NCBI GenBank assembly: GCA_944385175.1
Contig: CALWWB010000003.1
Span: forward strand, 1-48,447
Origin: an uncultured Oscillospiraceae bacterium
GTDB lineage: Bacteria; Bacillota; Clostridia; Oscillospirales; Oscillospiraceae
Direction of reading: 5' to 3'
Length of the DNA stretch: 48,447 nt
In this document: positions 1 to 8,672 of the stretch, piece after piece
Layout of the letters: each line of letters begins with the position of its first letter
Position numbering within the stretch: the first letter of the stretch is position 1
Made by a program: the position numbers and the translations under genes
The notes under the pieces: generated by a model
Databases searched by the model: none
Seen by the model: the letters and a program-made list of their open reading frames with translations, nothing else
What the model was told of the DNA's origin: nothing

Positions 1-1
1 A

Positions 2-2251
2 TATACGTATCTCTACGGTACCGTCAAGGTCGGTTCTGTACACATTATACCCGCAAAATTCCATCCGTTCAAGTGTTTCCTCCGCCGGGCAGCCCTGGTA
101 ATTGAAGCCCACGCTTACCACTGCCGTTTCTCCCCCAAGGCTGCGCAGGAAGCTCTCCGAGCAGGAGGTCTTTCCGCCATGGTCGCCGGCCACCAGCAGT
201 TCCGGAGACTTTGTGCCCAGTCGAGCGAGGAGGCCCAGCTCCTCTTCCGCCGTAAGATCTCCCGTCACCAGTGCCTCATATCCGCCGCTCCCGGTCAACA
301 CGCTGAGATTTACCCGGCGGTTTTCACCGGAGTGGACAAACAGCTCCATATCCACCGTTCCGATGTCCAGGCGGGTATCATGGCCTACATATTCCACCTG
401 TACGCCTTTTTCTCCGGCACTGTGGAGTATCTTTTCCAGCAGGGCATTTCCGCCTCTCACCCTGGGCAGCAGAAGGCGCTCCACCTCCACCATCTCCAGG
501 AGCATGGGGACGCCGTTGGCGTACTCCTCTTCCAAAGATGTGAGCACCAGGGCATCCACATCATCCCTTCCCCGGCTGATAAGGTATCTTCCGGCCAGTT
601 CCCCGGCATCATCCAGACTGTACAGTCCCCCGCAGCCCACTACCACGGTAGTCTCCTCCCCCAGGATTGCAGTGCACAGCCCCTGGCCAACGTCTATTAC
701 TCCAAAGGTCCCCTTATCCTGGGAATAGCTGTAGTTTACATAACACAAAATAAAACTCAGGCTGGCAAGGCTCAGGGCCCCAGGCAGAATAATGCGCAGC
801 CAAAAGCGTCTGCCGGCCATGGCCCCCAGAACAAACAGCCCATAGCAAGCCAGCAGCCAGGGTACGAGCAGGGTGTTTTCCAGATACAGCACGGCCAAGG
901 GCAGCTCGGACACCAGCCTTGCTACCAGGAAAATATATCGGGCCAGCCAGGAACACAGCCATGCGGCAATATATCCCACACCGGGCAGCAGTGAAAGAGC
1001 GCAGGAAATCCAGCCCATTCCGAAGCACAGGGAGACCGCCCACAGTCCGGCAATGTTGCTCAGTATTGCAAGCACCGGGATATATCCGAAATGTATAGCC
1101 GTAAGGGGCACGGTAAAAACCATGACTCCCAGGGATGTAGCTGCATTCATTGCGCCATAGCGGTAAAGCCCGACTTTTTCCAGCCTGGGCAATCTTCCGC
1201 AAAACCAACGATATATTTTTCCTGAGAAACAAAATATACCCGCCACAGCAGCAAAGGACAGCTGCAAGCTGACACTGGAGGCTGCAAAAGGGTTTTGCAG
1301 CAATATCAAAGCCAGAGCCAGCAGCAGGGATGTGGGCGGGTCGTTCTCCCGCCGCAGCAGCGGAGCCATCAGCAGTATGCTCTGCATGAATCCTGCCCGC
1401 ACTGCGGAAGGGCTGGCACCGGTAATCAGCACAAAAAGCCACACCAGCACAAGGCAGAGCAGGGAGCTTTTGCGTCCCGCCCCCATCCCCAGGCGCAGCA
1501 GGCCCACCAGAAATGCCACATGCATTCCGGATACCGCTACTATGTGCATTAATCCGGCTCTGGTCAATGCCAGGTGCAGTCCCTCGTCCTCGTACAGCAG
1601 GCTCTTGTCTCCCAGCAGCAGGGCCTGCATAAAAGCCGCCGTATCCTCCGGAAAGATCTCGCTTATGCGCCCGGACAGACTGCGGCTCAGACGCAGCAGC
1701 AAATATCCTCCGCCCTGTTCCGTTTCCTTCTTTATCTCTCCCTGGGCACTTATTTTAAGATAGATTCCCCTGCTGTAATAGTGGTCATAGCTTTCGCCAT
1801 ATATCGTATCCGCCCTTCTTACCGTGCCTGTAAAGCGGATGCGCTGACCCGGCAGCAACTGGGCACAGCTCATTTCATTGTCATAGACTATGGCTTTCAG
1901 CTCCGGCAGCCCATCCCCCAGAATACGCACTTCCAGGCGGCAGTAGTCCTCATACACGGCAGGGTAGTCGCAGAGTTCGGCATAAACCTCATGGCTCTCC
2001 CCATCAAATTTCAGAGTCTTTCCCACACTGCGGTCATAGTTAAATTGATAGCAGAGTATGCCCAGGGCAAAAGCCATGAGGGCAATGGCTCCGGAGCGCA
2101 GCCATCTTCTTCGGGGCAGGAGGAGCAGAGCGCCCAGGAAGGCAGATAAAACGGCGGCATATATCAGCCGGCTTTGTGAGAGAAGATAATTTGAAATAAA
2201 AATGGCGGCAGAAAATCCGCCTGCCGCCACGGCCAGCTTCCTCGTGCCCAT
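2..2251 (-). CDS. comEC: ComEC/Rec2-type DNA uptake channel, C-terminus cut by window edge
   Basis: Inner-membrane channel protein that moves single-stranded DNA into the cell during natural transformation. About 750 codons are visible. Residues 1-70 hold short hydrophobic helices, followed by an OB-like soluble stretch. A competence-domain core of many membrane helices (about 200-510) includes the phrase LMHIVAVSGMHVAFLVGLL. A C-terminal metallo-beta-lactamase-like domain starts at DVGQG (about residue 523). The start ATG has a strong AGGAGG site. The reading frame is open to the window edge. The metal-ligand motif, normally HxHxDH, reads TSLEEEY near residue 572, and the usual IDCGG reads VVGCGG near 538, so the nuclease-like domain looks metal-free. 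GDHGGK (about 690) is retained. It lies downstream of the HIT gene, separated by a terminator. Other com genes are not in the window. Confidence 0.9.
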   Translation of the reverse strand, partial: MGTRKLAVAAGGFSAAIFISNYLLSQSRLIYAAVLSAFLGALLLLPRRRWLRSGAIALMAFALGILCYQFNYDRSVGKTLKFDGESHEVYAELCDYPAVYEDYCRLEVRILGDGLPELKAIVYDNEMSCAQLLPGQRIRFTGTVRRADTIYGESYDHYYSRGIYLKISAQGEIKKETEQGGGYLLLRLSRSLSGRISEIFPEDTAAFMQALLLGDKSLLYEDEGLHLALTRAGLMHIVAVSGMHVAFLVGLLRLGMGAGRKSSLLCLVLVWLFVLITGASPSAVRAGFMQSILLMAPLLRRENDPPTSLLLALALILLQNPFAASSVSLQLSFAAVAGIFCFSGKIYRWFCGRLPRLEKVGLYRYGAMNAATSLGVMVFTVPLTAIHFGYIPVLAILSNIAGLWAVSLCFGMGWISCALSLLPGVGYIAAWLCSWLARYIFLVARLVSELPLAVLYLENTLLVPWLLACYGLFVLGAMAGRRFWLRIILPGALSLASLSFILCYVNYSYSQDKGTFGVIDVGQGLCTAILGEETTVVVGCGGLYSLDDAGELAGRYLISRGRDDVDALVLTSLEEEYANGVPMLLEMVEVERLLLPRVRGGNALLEKILHSAGEKGVQVEYVGHDTRLDIGTVDMELFVHSGENRRVNLSVLTGSGGYEALVTGDLTAEEELGLLARLGTKSPELLVAGDHGGKTSCSESFLRSLGGETAVVSVGFNYQGCPAEETLERMEFCGYNVYRTDLDGTVEIRI

Positions 2252-2325
2252 TTCGTCCCTCCTATCACTTCTTTGTATTTTGGTGCTTCCCCTATTCAGC
2301 CTGGAAAAGTTCACGGTCCATACAG

Positions 2326-2361
2326 AAAATCCGCAGGAGGCGTTGACTTCCCCCTGCGGAA
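2326..2361 (-). terminator. Rho-independent terminator after the HIT gene
   Basis: A 10-bp GC-rich stem (2331-2340 with 2350-2359, one G-U pair) has a 9-base loop and is followed on the minus strand by a T-rich run. It lies 5 bases after the HIT stop codon and ends the alaS-HIT transcript before comEC. A-rich flanks on the other side could let it act in both directions. Confidence 0.75.
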
Positions 2362-2365
2362 AAAT

Positions 2366-2713
2366 TTATATCATCTTATCTGCCATCTTCACTCCGCCCA
2401 GAATGTGGAAGTGCAGGTGGAAAACAGTCTGTCCGGCATCCTCGCCGCAGTTGCTTATAACGCGGTAGCCCTTGTCCAGTCCCTCAGCCTTGGCTATCTT
2501 TGCCACTGCCTCAAGGCACTTGGCAGCATAGACGGAATTGCTCTCCTCCACCTGGGCTACGGAAGCGATGTGCTCCTTGGGTACCACCAGGATATGAACC
2601 GGGGCCTGGGGATTAATATCCCGGAAGGCATAGACGTATTCGTCCTCATAGACTTTACTGCTGGGTATTTCCCCGGCAATTATTTTACAGAACAGACAAT
2701 CCTGATCTCTCAT
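2366..2713 (-). CDS. HIT family protein (HinT-like nucleotide hydrolase)
   Basis: A 115-residue histidine-triad protein, the usual length for the HinT branch. These enzymes hydrolyse purine nucleoside phosphoramidates and aminoacyl-adenylates in the cytoplasm. The triad HLHFH is at residues 99-103, followed by ILGG, and the N-terminal CLFC (6-9) matches the zinc-binding pair found in many family members. It sits 15 bases after alaS and is probably co-transcribed with it. That pairing is suggestive because HinT acts on aminoacyl-AMP, although function in this operon is inference. A terminator follows at once. Confidence 0.9.
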   Translation of the reverse strand: MRDQDCLFCKIIAGEIPSSKVYEDEYVYAFRDINPQAPVHILVVPKEHIASVAQVEESNSVYAAKCLEAVAKIAKAEGLDKGYRVISNCGEDAGQTVFHLHFHILGGVKMADKMI

Positions 2714-2728
2714 GATCTTACCTCCTGA

Positions 2729-5365
2729 TTATATTTTTTCCCTGACAAAGCTCTCCACAGCGGCCAGAGCTTCATCCAGCTTGCTCAAATCATTTCCGCC
2801 GCCCATGGCGGAGTCGGGCCTGCCGCCGCCCTTGCCTCCGGCAATTGCGGTAATGTTCTTTATGATGTCTCCGGCTTTCAGGCCCTTGGCTACAGCCTCC
2901 TTGCCGCATACGCACTGGAAGCTTATCTTGTCCCCGTTCACGGCGGCAATGACTGCCACCACAGAGCCGTCCTTGTCTCTCAGCACATCGCCCATCTGCC
3001 GCAGGGTGTTGGCGTCACAGCAGCCCTGCTTGCAGGTGACCACGTGTACACCGCCCACATCGGCCGCCTTCTTCAGCAGCTCCTCAGCTCCGCCGGCGGA
3101 CTCCTTGGCCTTGTACTGCTCTATGAGGCGCTTTGCCTCTCTCAGCTCGTTGGCCTGCTGCTCCAGCTTCTGGAGTATATCCCCACTGCCTGTTTTCAGC
3201 ATAGCGGCGATGGCGGAAAGCTCCTCCAGGCTGCCGTGCATGTCTTTCAGAGTACGCTCTCCGGTGCTGGCCTCTATGCGTCTTACGCCGGAGGCAACTG
3301 AGCCCTCGGAAATGATATGGAACGCGCCGGCCTTTGCAGTGTTGCTCAGATGGGTGCCGCCGCAGAGCTCCACACTGTAGCCCCCCATATCCACAACACG
3401 TACAACTTCACCGTACTTTTCTCCAAACAAGGCGGTAGCGCCGCTGCTCTTGGCCTCATCCAGGCTCATTTCCTTTACGTTTATATCGTAGCCGTGGAGA
3501 ATGGCCTGGTTCACCAGCTGCTCCACCTCCTGGAGCTGCTGGGGGGTGACGGCGGAGAAATGGGTGAAGTCAAAGCGGAGGAAATCCGGTTCCACCAGGG
3601 AACCTGCCTGGTGTACATGGTCCCCCAGAATGTTCCTCAAGGCGCTGTGGAGCAGGTGGGTAGCACTGTGGGCACGGCCTATGGCTTCCCGGCGGTGCCG
3701 GTCATATCTGACCTCCACCTCGTCCCCCAGCTTCACGCAGCCAGACTTTACGGTGCCGTAGTGCATGAACTTGCCGCCCTTGTTTTTCTGGACGTTGTTC
3801 ACCTCAAAAACGAAGTCCCCGGCGCTGATAATGCCATGGTCGGCCACCTGGCCGCCCATCTCAGCGTACATGACGGTCTTGTCCAGCACCAGTATGGCCT
3901 CAGCCCCCTGGGACACGGCTTCCCTGGCTTCACCCTCGGCCACTATTGCCAGGACCTTGGCCTTACAGCTGTCACTATCATAACCCAAAAACTCGGTGTC
4001 CGCAATACCCTTGCCGAACTCTATCCCGGCCCAGCCCAGGTCCCCAAGGGCTTCTCTGGCCTTGCGGGCACGGACACGCTGCTCCTCCATGAGCTCACGG
4101 AAGGCGGCCTCATCCACCTCCATTCCCTCGTCGGCGCACATCTCTATGGTCAGGTCAATGGGGAAACCGTAGGTATCATAGAGCTTGAAAGCGTCTGCTC
4201 CGGAGAACACTGTCTCTCTCTTGGCCTTGTGCTCAGCCATCAGCTCCTCAAAAATGTGCATACCGGCGTCGATTGTACGGGCGAAGTTCTCCTCCTCAGT
4301 CTTTATGACCTTGGTAATATAGCTCTGCTTCTCCCTAAGCTCCGGATACTGGCACTCGTTCTCGTGGACAACGGTGTCTATGACCTTGTAAAGGAAGGGC
4401 TCGTTGACGCCCAGGAGTTTACCGTGGCGGGCAGCCCGGCGCAGCAGGCGGCGCAGCACATAGCCCCGGCCCTCGTTGGAGGGCAGCACCCCGTCGCAGA
4501 TCATGAAGGTGGCGGAGCGGATATGGTCGGTGATCACTCGGAGGGACACATCCATTTTCTCGCTCTTGCCGTAGTAGGCGTGGGTGAGCTCGCTGACCTT
4601 GTTGGTGATATTCATGACGGTGTCCACATCAAAGAGGGAATTCACGCCCTGGCACACCACAGCAAGACGCTCCAGACCCATGCCGGTATCGATGTTCTTC
4701 TGCTTGAGCTCGGTATAGTGGCCCTCGCCGTCGTTGTCAAACTGGGAGAAGACGTTATTCCAGACCTCCATATAGCGGTCGCAGTCGCAGCCCACGGTGC
4801 AGTCCGGCTTTCCGCAGCCGTACTCCTCGCCCCGGTCGTAGTAGATCTCGGAGCAGGGGCCGCAGGGGCCGGCCCCGTGCTCCCAGAAGTTGTCCTCCTT
4901 GCCGAAGCGGAAGATGCGCTCGGCAGGAATGCCCACGTCCTTGTTCCATATCTCAAAGGCCTCGTCGTCATCCACGTATATGGAAGGATAGAGACGGTCC
5001 GGGTCTATTCCCACCCACTTGGGAGAGGTAAGGAACTCCCAGCTCCACTCTATGGCCTCTTTCTTGAAGTAATCCCCAAAGGAGAAGTTGCCCAGCATCT
5101 CGAAATAGGTGCCGTGGCGGGCGGTCTTGCCGATATTCTCAATATCGCCGGTGCGGATGCACTTCTGGCAGGTGCAGACCCTGTGCCGTGGGGGCTCCTG
5201 TTCGCCTTTGAAGTAGGGCTTCATGGGGGCCATGCCGGAGTTTATAAGCAGCAGGCTCGCGTCGTTCTGGGGTATGAGGGAGAAGCTGGGCAGGCGCAGG
5301 TGGCCCTTGCTCTCAAAGAAGCTGAGGAACATCTCCCGCAGCTGATTCACACCGAATTTTTCCAT
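2729..5365 (-). CDS. alaS: Alanyl-tRNA synthetase
   Basis: Class II synthetase that charges tRNA-Ala, 878 residues, normal length. The N-terminal catalytic core begins MEKFGVNQLREMFLSFF and holds motif 2 and 3 signatures such as GMGLERL. The editing domain carries the zinc-binding pair HSATH (about 562) and CGGTH (about 668). The C-terminal glycine-rich domain includes GGKGGGRPDSAMGG. The start chosen is the ATG after a GGAGG site at 5365. A longer in-frame extension to 5485 runs back through the T-box leader and is not credible as protein. Expression is predicted to be controlled by the T-box upstream. The downstream partner is the HIT gene. Confidence 0.97.
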   Translation of the reverse strand: MEKFGVNQLREMFLSFFESKGHLRLPSFSLIPQNDASLLLINSGMAPMKPYFKGEQEPPRHRVCTCQKCIRTGDIENIGKTARHGTYFEMLGNFSFGDYFKKEAIEWSWEFLTSPKWVGIDPDRLYPSIYVDDDEAFEIWNKDVGIPAERIFRFGKEDNFWEHGAGPCGPCSEIYYDRGEEYGCGKPDCTVGCDCDRYMEVWNNVFSQFDNDGEGHYTELKQKNIDTGMGLERLAVVCQGVNSLFDVDTVMNITNKVSELTHAYYGKSEKMDVSLRVITDHIRSATFMICDGVLPSNEGRGYVLRRLLRRAARHGKLLGVNEPFLYKVIDTVVHENECQYPELREKQSYITKVIKTEEENFARTIDAGMHIFEELMAEHKAKRETVFSGADAFKLYDTYGFPIDLTIEMCADEGMEVDEAAFRELMEEQRVRARKAREALGDLGWAGIEFGKGIADTEFLGYDSDSCKAKVLAIVAEGEAREAVSQGAEAILVLDKTVMYAEMGGQVADHGIISAGDFVFEVNNVQKNKGGKFMHYGTVKSGCVKLGDEVEVRYDRHRREAIGRAHSATHLLHSALRNILGDHVHQAGSLVEPDFLRFDFTHFSAVTPQQLQEVEQLVNQAILHGYDINVKEMSLDEAKSSGATALFGEKYGEVVRVVDMGGYSVELCGGTHLSNTAKAGAFHIISEGSVASGVRRIEASTGERTLKDMHGSLEELSAIAAMLKTGSGDILQKLEQQANELREAKRLIEQYKAKESAGGAEELLKKAADVGGVHVVTCKQGCCDANTLRQMGDVLRDKDGSVVAVIAAVNGDKISFQCVCGKEAVAKGLKAGDIIKNITAIAGGKGGGRPDSAMGGGNDLSKLDEALAAVESFVREKI

Positions 5366-5410
5366 TTCTCTATTCCTCCGTAATAAAACTGAATTTACCT
5401 CCGGGCGGGG

Positions 5411-5634
5411 AAAAAATAAACCTCCGCCCCGGACAGGGGCGAAGGTATGTTCGCGGTACCACCCTGATTTGCCGCAGTGCGGCATCTCTCATGTCCTTAA
5501 CGCGGACCTACGCCCCGGTCATCCCGGGGAGGCTCGGAAGTGGCTGCCGGCTAGGGACACAGGGCCTTTCAGCAGGCGGCCCCTCTCTGTAGTGCACCAT
5601 ATTCCGGCTGGTTTCGTCACAGCCAAAATTTACT
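5411..5634 (-). promoter_or_regulatory. T-box riboswitch upstream of alaS
   Basis: The conserved T-box antiterminator sequence GGGTGGTACCGCG is at 5452-5464 (minus strand). It is followed by a terminator hairpin (stem around 5421-5446) and a run of Ts at 5411-5416, just ahead of the alaS ribosome site. The preceding 170 bases hold several strong stems compatible with Stem I to III. In this class uncharged tRNA (here expected tRNA-Ala) stabilises the antiterminator. I could not fix the specifier codon by eye. Confidence 0.93.
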
Positions 5635-5640
5635 TTTGTA

Positions 5641-5668
5641 ATTCTATCACAAGAATAGGGTTTGTCAA
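5641..5668 (-). promoter_or_regulatory. SigA-type promoter for the alaS T-box transcript
   Basis: Minus strand TTGACA (5663-5668), a 16-bp spacer, then TAGAAT (5641-5646). It is positioned to start the T-box leader. Confidence 0.8.
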
Positions 5669-5672
5669 GCCT

Positions 5673-6896
5673 TTACCTGCATTTTCTCACTATGGACAGA
5701 CGGGGTGCAGGGCAAGGCAATTCCATATGTATCTCCATCATGGGGTGGCGGGTATCCTCTATCTCCTCACCCTGGGAGTTATACATATGCTCAACCCTGA
5801 ACTTCACCGGCCTTATATCCGGGCCGATGAGTTCCAGCTCGTCCCCTCTATAGAACTTGTTGCGCTGAGTGAGCAACGCTCTCCCCTCTCCGTCCCAGCT
5901 CTCCACTACGGCGGCCACATCCGCATCGCTGGAGTAGCTGGCTTGGGCATAGTGCTGTCCCGGGTAGCCATAGTAGAAGCCGGTACAATAGGGCCGGTGG
6001 CTGACCTTATCCGTCTCCTCCACCCAGAGCCTGTCCAGCTCTTCGCCCCGGGCAGCAGCGTCTATGGCATGGCGGTAGGCGTTGGTGACTATGGCGGCAT
6101 AGTAGGCGGACTTCATCCGTCCCTCTATCTTGAAGCTGCTTACCCCGGCGTCTATTAGCTCCGGCATATGCTCTATCATGCACATGTCCCGGGAGTTCAT
6201 GATATAGACGCCTTCCTTATCCTCTCCTACAGGGAAAAACTCTCCGGGCCGTGTTTCCTCCATAAGGCTGTATTTCCAGCGGCAGGGCTGGGAGCACTCT
6301 CCCCGGTTGGCGTCCCTGCCGGTGAGGTAGTTGGACAGCAGGCAGCGGCCGGAGAAGGACACACACATGGCCCCGTGGACAAAGGCCTCCAGCCTCAGCT
6401 CTTTTGGTGTGTTGGCCCTTATCTCACGTATATCCTCCATAGGGGTCTCCCGGGCCAGCACCACGGTGTCTGCCCCCATGTCATACAGGGCGCAGGCTGT
6501 GGCGCTGTTGATGACGCCCAGCTGGGTGCTCACGTGGAGCTTTGCATGGGGTGCATGGCGCTTGGCCAGCTCCATCACTCCCAGGTCGGCAATTATAAGT
6601 CCGTCCACCCCCAGGCTGTCCAGCCATTCCAGATAGCCCGGCAGTTCCTTCAGCTCCTCCTCCCTGGGAAGGGTGTTGCAGGTGACATAGACACGGCGGC
6701 TCAGGCCGTGGCAGAGAGCCACGGCCTTTTCCATTTGTTCCCTATTGAAATTTCCAGCAGAGGCCCTCATGCCGAATTTGCTTCCGGCCAGATATACGGC
6801 GTCGGCGCCGTAGCAGAGGGCCATCTCCAGCCGCTCCATGTCCCCCGCAGGAGACAGGAGTTCCAAATCATTATGAGTAATCCTGAGTTGCGACAA
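5673..6896 (-). CDS. U32 family protein, likely tRNA 5-hydroxyuridine synthesis protein (TrhP/YrrO-like)
   Basis: About 407 residues. The U32 signature is intact: EAFVHGAMCVSFSGRCLLS, then the cysteine-rich GECSQPCRW. An N-terminal ELLSPAGD barrel start and a C-terminal RNA-binding-like domain make it resemble YrrO/YegQ, which hydroxylate U34 of certain tRNAs using prephenate. Older annotation as a peptidase is less likely. The start is uncertain. No ATG precedes the conserved ELLSPAG in a sensible place, so a TTG at 6896 (GGAG 10 bases upstream) or a TTG at 6866 must be used. Either overlaps or abuts the mltG 3' end, implying coupling. mltG and U32 genes are also neighbours in other Firmicutes. 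Confidence 0.85.
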   Translation of the reverse strand: MSQLRITHNDLELLSPAGDMERLEMALCYGADAVYLAGSKFGMRASAGNFNREQMEKAVALCHGLSRRVYVTCNTLPREEELKELPGYLEWLDSLGVDGLIIADLGVMELAKRHAPHAKLHVSTQLGVINSATACALYDMGADTVVLARETPMEDIREIRANTPKELRLEAFVHGAMCVSFSGRCLLSNYLTGRDANRGECSQPCRWKYSLMEETRPGEFFPVGEDKEGVYIMNSRDMCMIEHMPELIDAGVSSFKIEGRMKSAYYAAIVTNAYRHAIDAAARGEELDRLWVEETDKVSHRPYCTGFYYGYPGQHYAQASYSSDADVAAVVESWDGEGRALLTQRNKFYRGDELELIGPDIRPVKFRVEHMYNSQGEEIEDTRHPMMEIHMELPCPAPRLSIVRKCR

Positions 6897-8238
6897 AGTT
6901 ATTGAACTCCGTTTCGTTGGTAAAGAATCTGTGCTCCCCGGTAGCGGTGTCCAGAGCATAGTAATAATAGCCGGTGCTCTCCGGGTTCAGAGCCGCGGTG
7001 ATGGAGGCCATGCCCGGGCTGCATATGGGTGTTGGGGGCAGGCCGGTGCGGATACGGGTGTTATAAGGGCTGTCGGTTTGGAGCATTTCGGCTGTGGGCG
7101 CTCCCTCATGGTCCGGGTACTCATAGAGCACCGATGCGTCTATGCCAAGCTGCATATTGGCATACAGGCGGTTGTAAATTACAGAAGCAATCAAGGCCCG
7201 CTCTCCGTCGTTGGCAGCTTCCTTTTCTATAAGGGAGGCCACAGTGACCACCTGGCGCATGGTCATATTCATATCAGCAGCCTGTTTGAGCATGTCTGCG
7301 GTCTGCTTATAGTAGAAAGTCTCCAGCATCTTGTTTATTGCGCTGGACGCCTGCATCCCCACATAGAACTCATAGGTGTCCGGGAAGAGGAAGCCCTCCA
7401 GGCGGGAGGCGTCTCCCTCCTCGATATCCTCCAGGAAGCTGTAGTTAAACTTGTCGTTTGCGGCAGATTCCATAAGCTCGTCATAAGAGCAGACGTTCAT
7501 CTCCTCCAGGCGCTGGAAAATCTGGCGCATGGTAAAGCCCTCCGGCAGCGTCACGTCCACGGTTACGGTAGAGGCGGAACCCGCCCGCATATTCTGGATC
7601 AGGGCACGGTAATCGAAGCTGGATTTCAGCTCATATTCTCCCGGGCTGACCTTTTCGCTGGCGGTGGATATTTTACAGAACACATTGAAAAGCCACTTGT
7701 ATTCAATCAGCCCGGCCTCTTTCAATGCGTCAGTGACATAGTCCATGTCCGCGTGTGTCACTCTCTCGGTGCCGGTCTTATTGCCTTCCTCATCAAAGGT
7801 GTCCACCGTCTCGGAAGTGAAAATGGACATGGGCAAAGTGACCACCGCAGTGAACTCATCCTTGTTCAGGGCCAGCATATCACTGGCGGCCATCCAGGCC
7901 AGGCAGGCCAGAATCACGCTGACGCAGGCGATAAAGACGAAATACATGATGCCACCCATGCAGCCTGAATGATACTCATGGCTCTGGCGCACCGGGTGGT
8001 AGTCCCGCTCCGACTCCTCGTCCCCCGTGTAGTTGCTGGGCCCTTGACCGGAATCGTCAGTGAGGAGCTTGTCCATGGCCTTCACCGGGTAGCGCAGCTC
8101 CTTGAGTTTTTCTCTTTTTCCCGATTTCTTTTTGGCCTTGCCCTTTTCTTCTTCCTTTTTCTCCTCATCCTCCGCGGAGTTTATGGCCTCGTCATGGATG
8201 CGGAATATCTCGTTTATCTTATCGATATCGCCTGACAT
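6871..8238 (-). CDS. mltG: Endolytic murein transglycosylase MltG (YceG-like)
   Basis: Membrane enzyme that cleaves nascent glycan strands and helps set their length. About 455 residues: a highly charged cytoplasmic N-terminus (1-90), one membrane helix (about 96-117), a LysM-like region, then the YceG catalytic domain. The catalytic motif ASLIEKEAANDGERALIASV (Glu about 340) and the C-terminal YNTRIRTGLPPTPICSPG are typical. The start at 8238 has GGAG six bases upstream. An ATG at 8250 is possible but has a weaker site. It overlaps the U32 gene by its last codons. The long acidic/basic cytoplasmic tail is larger than in enteric MltG but common in Firmicutes. Confidence 0.93.
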   Translation of the reverse strand: MSGDIDKINEIFRIHDEAINSAEDEEKKEEEKGKAKKKSGKREKLKELRYPVKAMDKLLTDDSGQGPSNYTGDEESERDYHPVRQSHEYHSGCMGGIMYFVFIACVSVILACLAWMAASDMLALNKDEFTAVVTLPMSIFTSETVDTFDEEGNKTGTERVTHADMDYVTDALKEAGLIEYKWLFNVFCKISTASEKVSPGEYELKSSFDYRALIQNMRAGSASTVTVDVTLPEGFTMRQIFQRLEEMNVCSYDELMESAANDKFNYSFLEDIEEGDASRLEGFLFPDTYEFYVGMQASSAINKMLETFYYKQTADMLKQAADMNMTMRQVVTVASLIEKEAANDGERALIASVIYNRLYANMQLGIDASVLYEYPDHEGAPTAEMLQTDSPYNTRIRTGLPPTPICSPGMASITAALNPESTGYYYYALDTATGEHRFFTNETEFNNFVATQDYS

Positions 8239-8428
8239 AGTGTTCTCCATTCTGCCGCCCCTGTGTCTCTGTACCGGCCCTTCCGGCGGCATGGCAAAGG
8301 GCCTTTACACATGATCGTTTTTATTATAAATCTCCGCCCGGACAGTAGCAGCCGAGGGGATAAATGCATATTATGGCACGAGCGCTGGGGATTCCCCCCT
8401 GCCTCTCTTACACAGAGCTTCGGATATG

Positions 8429-8454
8429 CCGCTGACGTCCGTGCACGTCAGCGG
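8429..8454. repeat. 9-bp inverted repeat upstream of the cysteine-rich peptide gene
   Basis: CCGCTGACG and CGTCAGCGG are separated by 8 bases and end 38 bases before the start codon at 8493. No T-run follows on either strand, so it looks more like an operator or mRNA leader stem than a terminator. The rest of 8239-8492 shows a TATAAT-like box for mltG near 8333 without a convincing -35, and nothing else I can name. Confidence 0.5.
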
Positions 8455-8492
8455 GCAAAATAAAAACCATGGCACGGAGAAAGGGTTCAAAT

Positions 8493-8630
8493 ATGTTCTG
8501 CAACAACAATTGTAACAGCTCTATCTGGCTCATCATCCTCATTATCATTCTCTTCAGCTGCTGCGGCTGTGGCTGCGGCTGCGAGAGCAACAACAACAGC
8601 TGCGGCAACAGCTGCGGCTGCGGCTGCTGA
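8493..8630 (+). CDS. Small cysteine-rich membrane peptide (HCB/chorion-like)
   Basis: A 45-residue ORF with a good ribosome site (GGAGAAAGG) and its own strong terminator, so it is probably real. Layout: MFCNNNCNSS head, a single hydrophobic helix IWLIILIIILF (11-21), then a tail rich in Cys, Gly and Asn (CCGCGCGCESNNNSCGNSC). I count 12 cysteines in 45 residues. It resembles short Clostridia proteins annotated as chorion-class high-cysteine HCB protein. That name reflects composition only and no function is established. It may lie in the membrane with the Cys-rich tail outside or bind metal; this is inference. Confidence 0.75.
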   Translation: MFCNNNCNSSIWLIILIIILFSCCGCGCGCESNNNSCGNSCGCGC

Positions 8631-8641
8631 GCGATTTTCTC

Positions 8642-8667
8642 GGAGCATCGAAAGATGCTCCTTTTTT
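8642..8667 (+). terminator. Strong intrinsic terminator after the Cys-rich peptide gene
   Basis: Perfect 8-bp stem GGAGCATC/GATGCTCC with a GAAA tetraloop, followed by six Ts. It begins 11 bases after the stop codon. Confidence 0.92.
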
Positions 8668-8672
8668 ACAGC

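Noticed and set aside
3317-5383. 688-codon open frame on the plus strand, opposite alaS
   Set aside because: It mirrors the whole of alaS, has no family resemblance, and runs through its T-box side. Long antisense frames arise from GC-rich codon use.
5366-5485. N-terminal extension of alaS
   Set aside because: It translates the T-box antiterminator and terminator; the family start has its own GGAGG.
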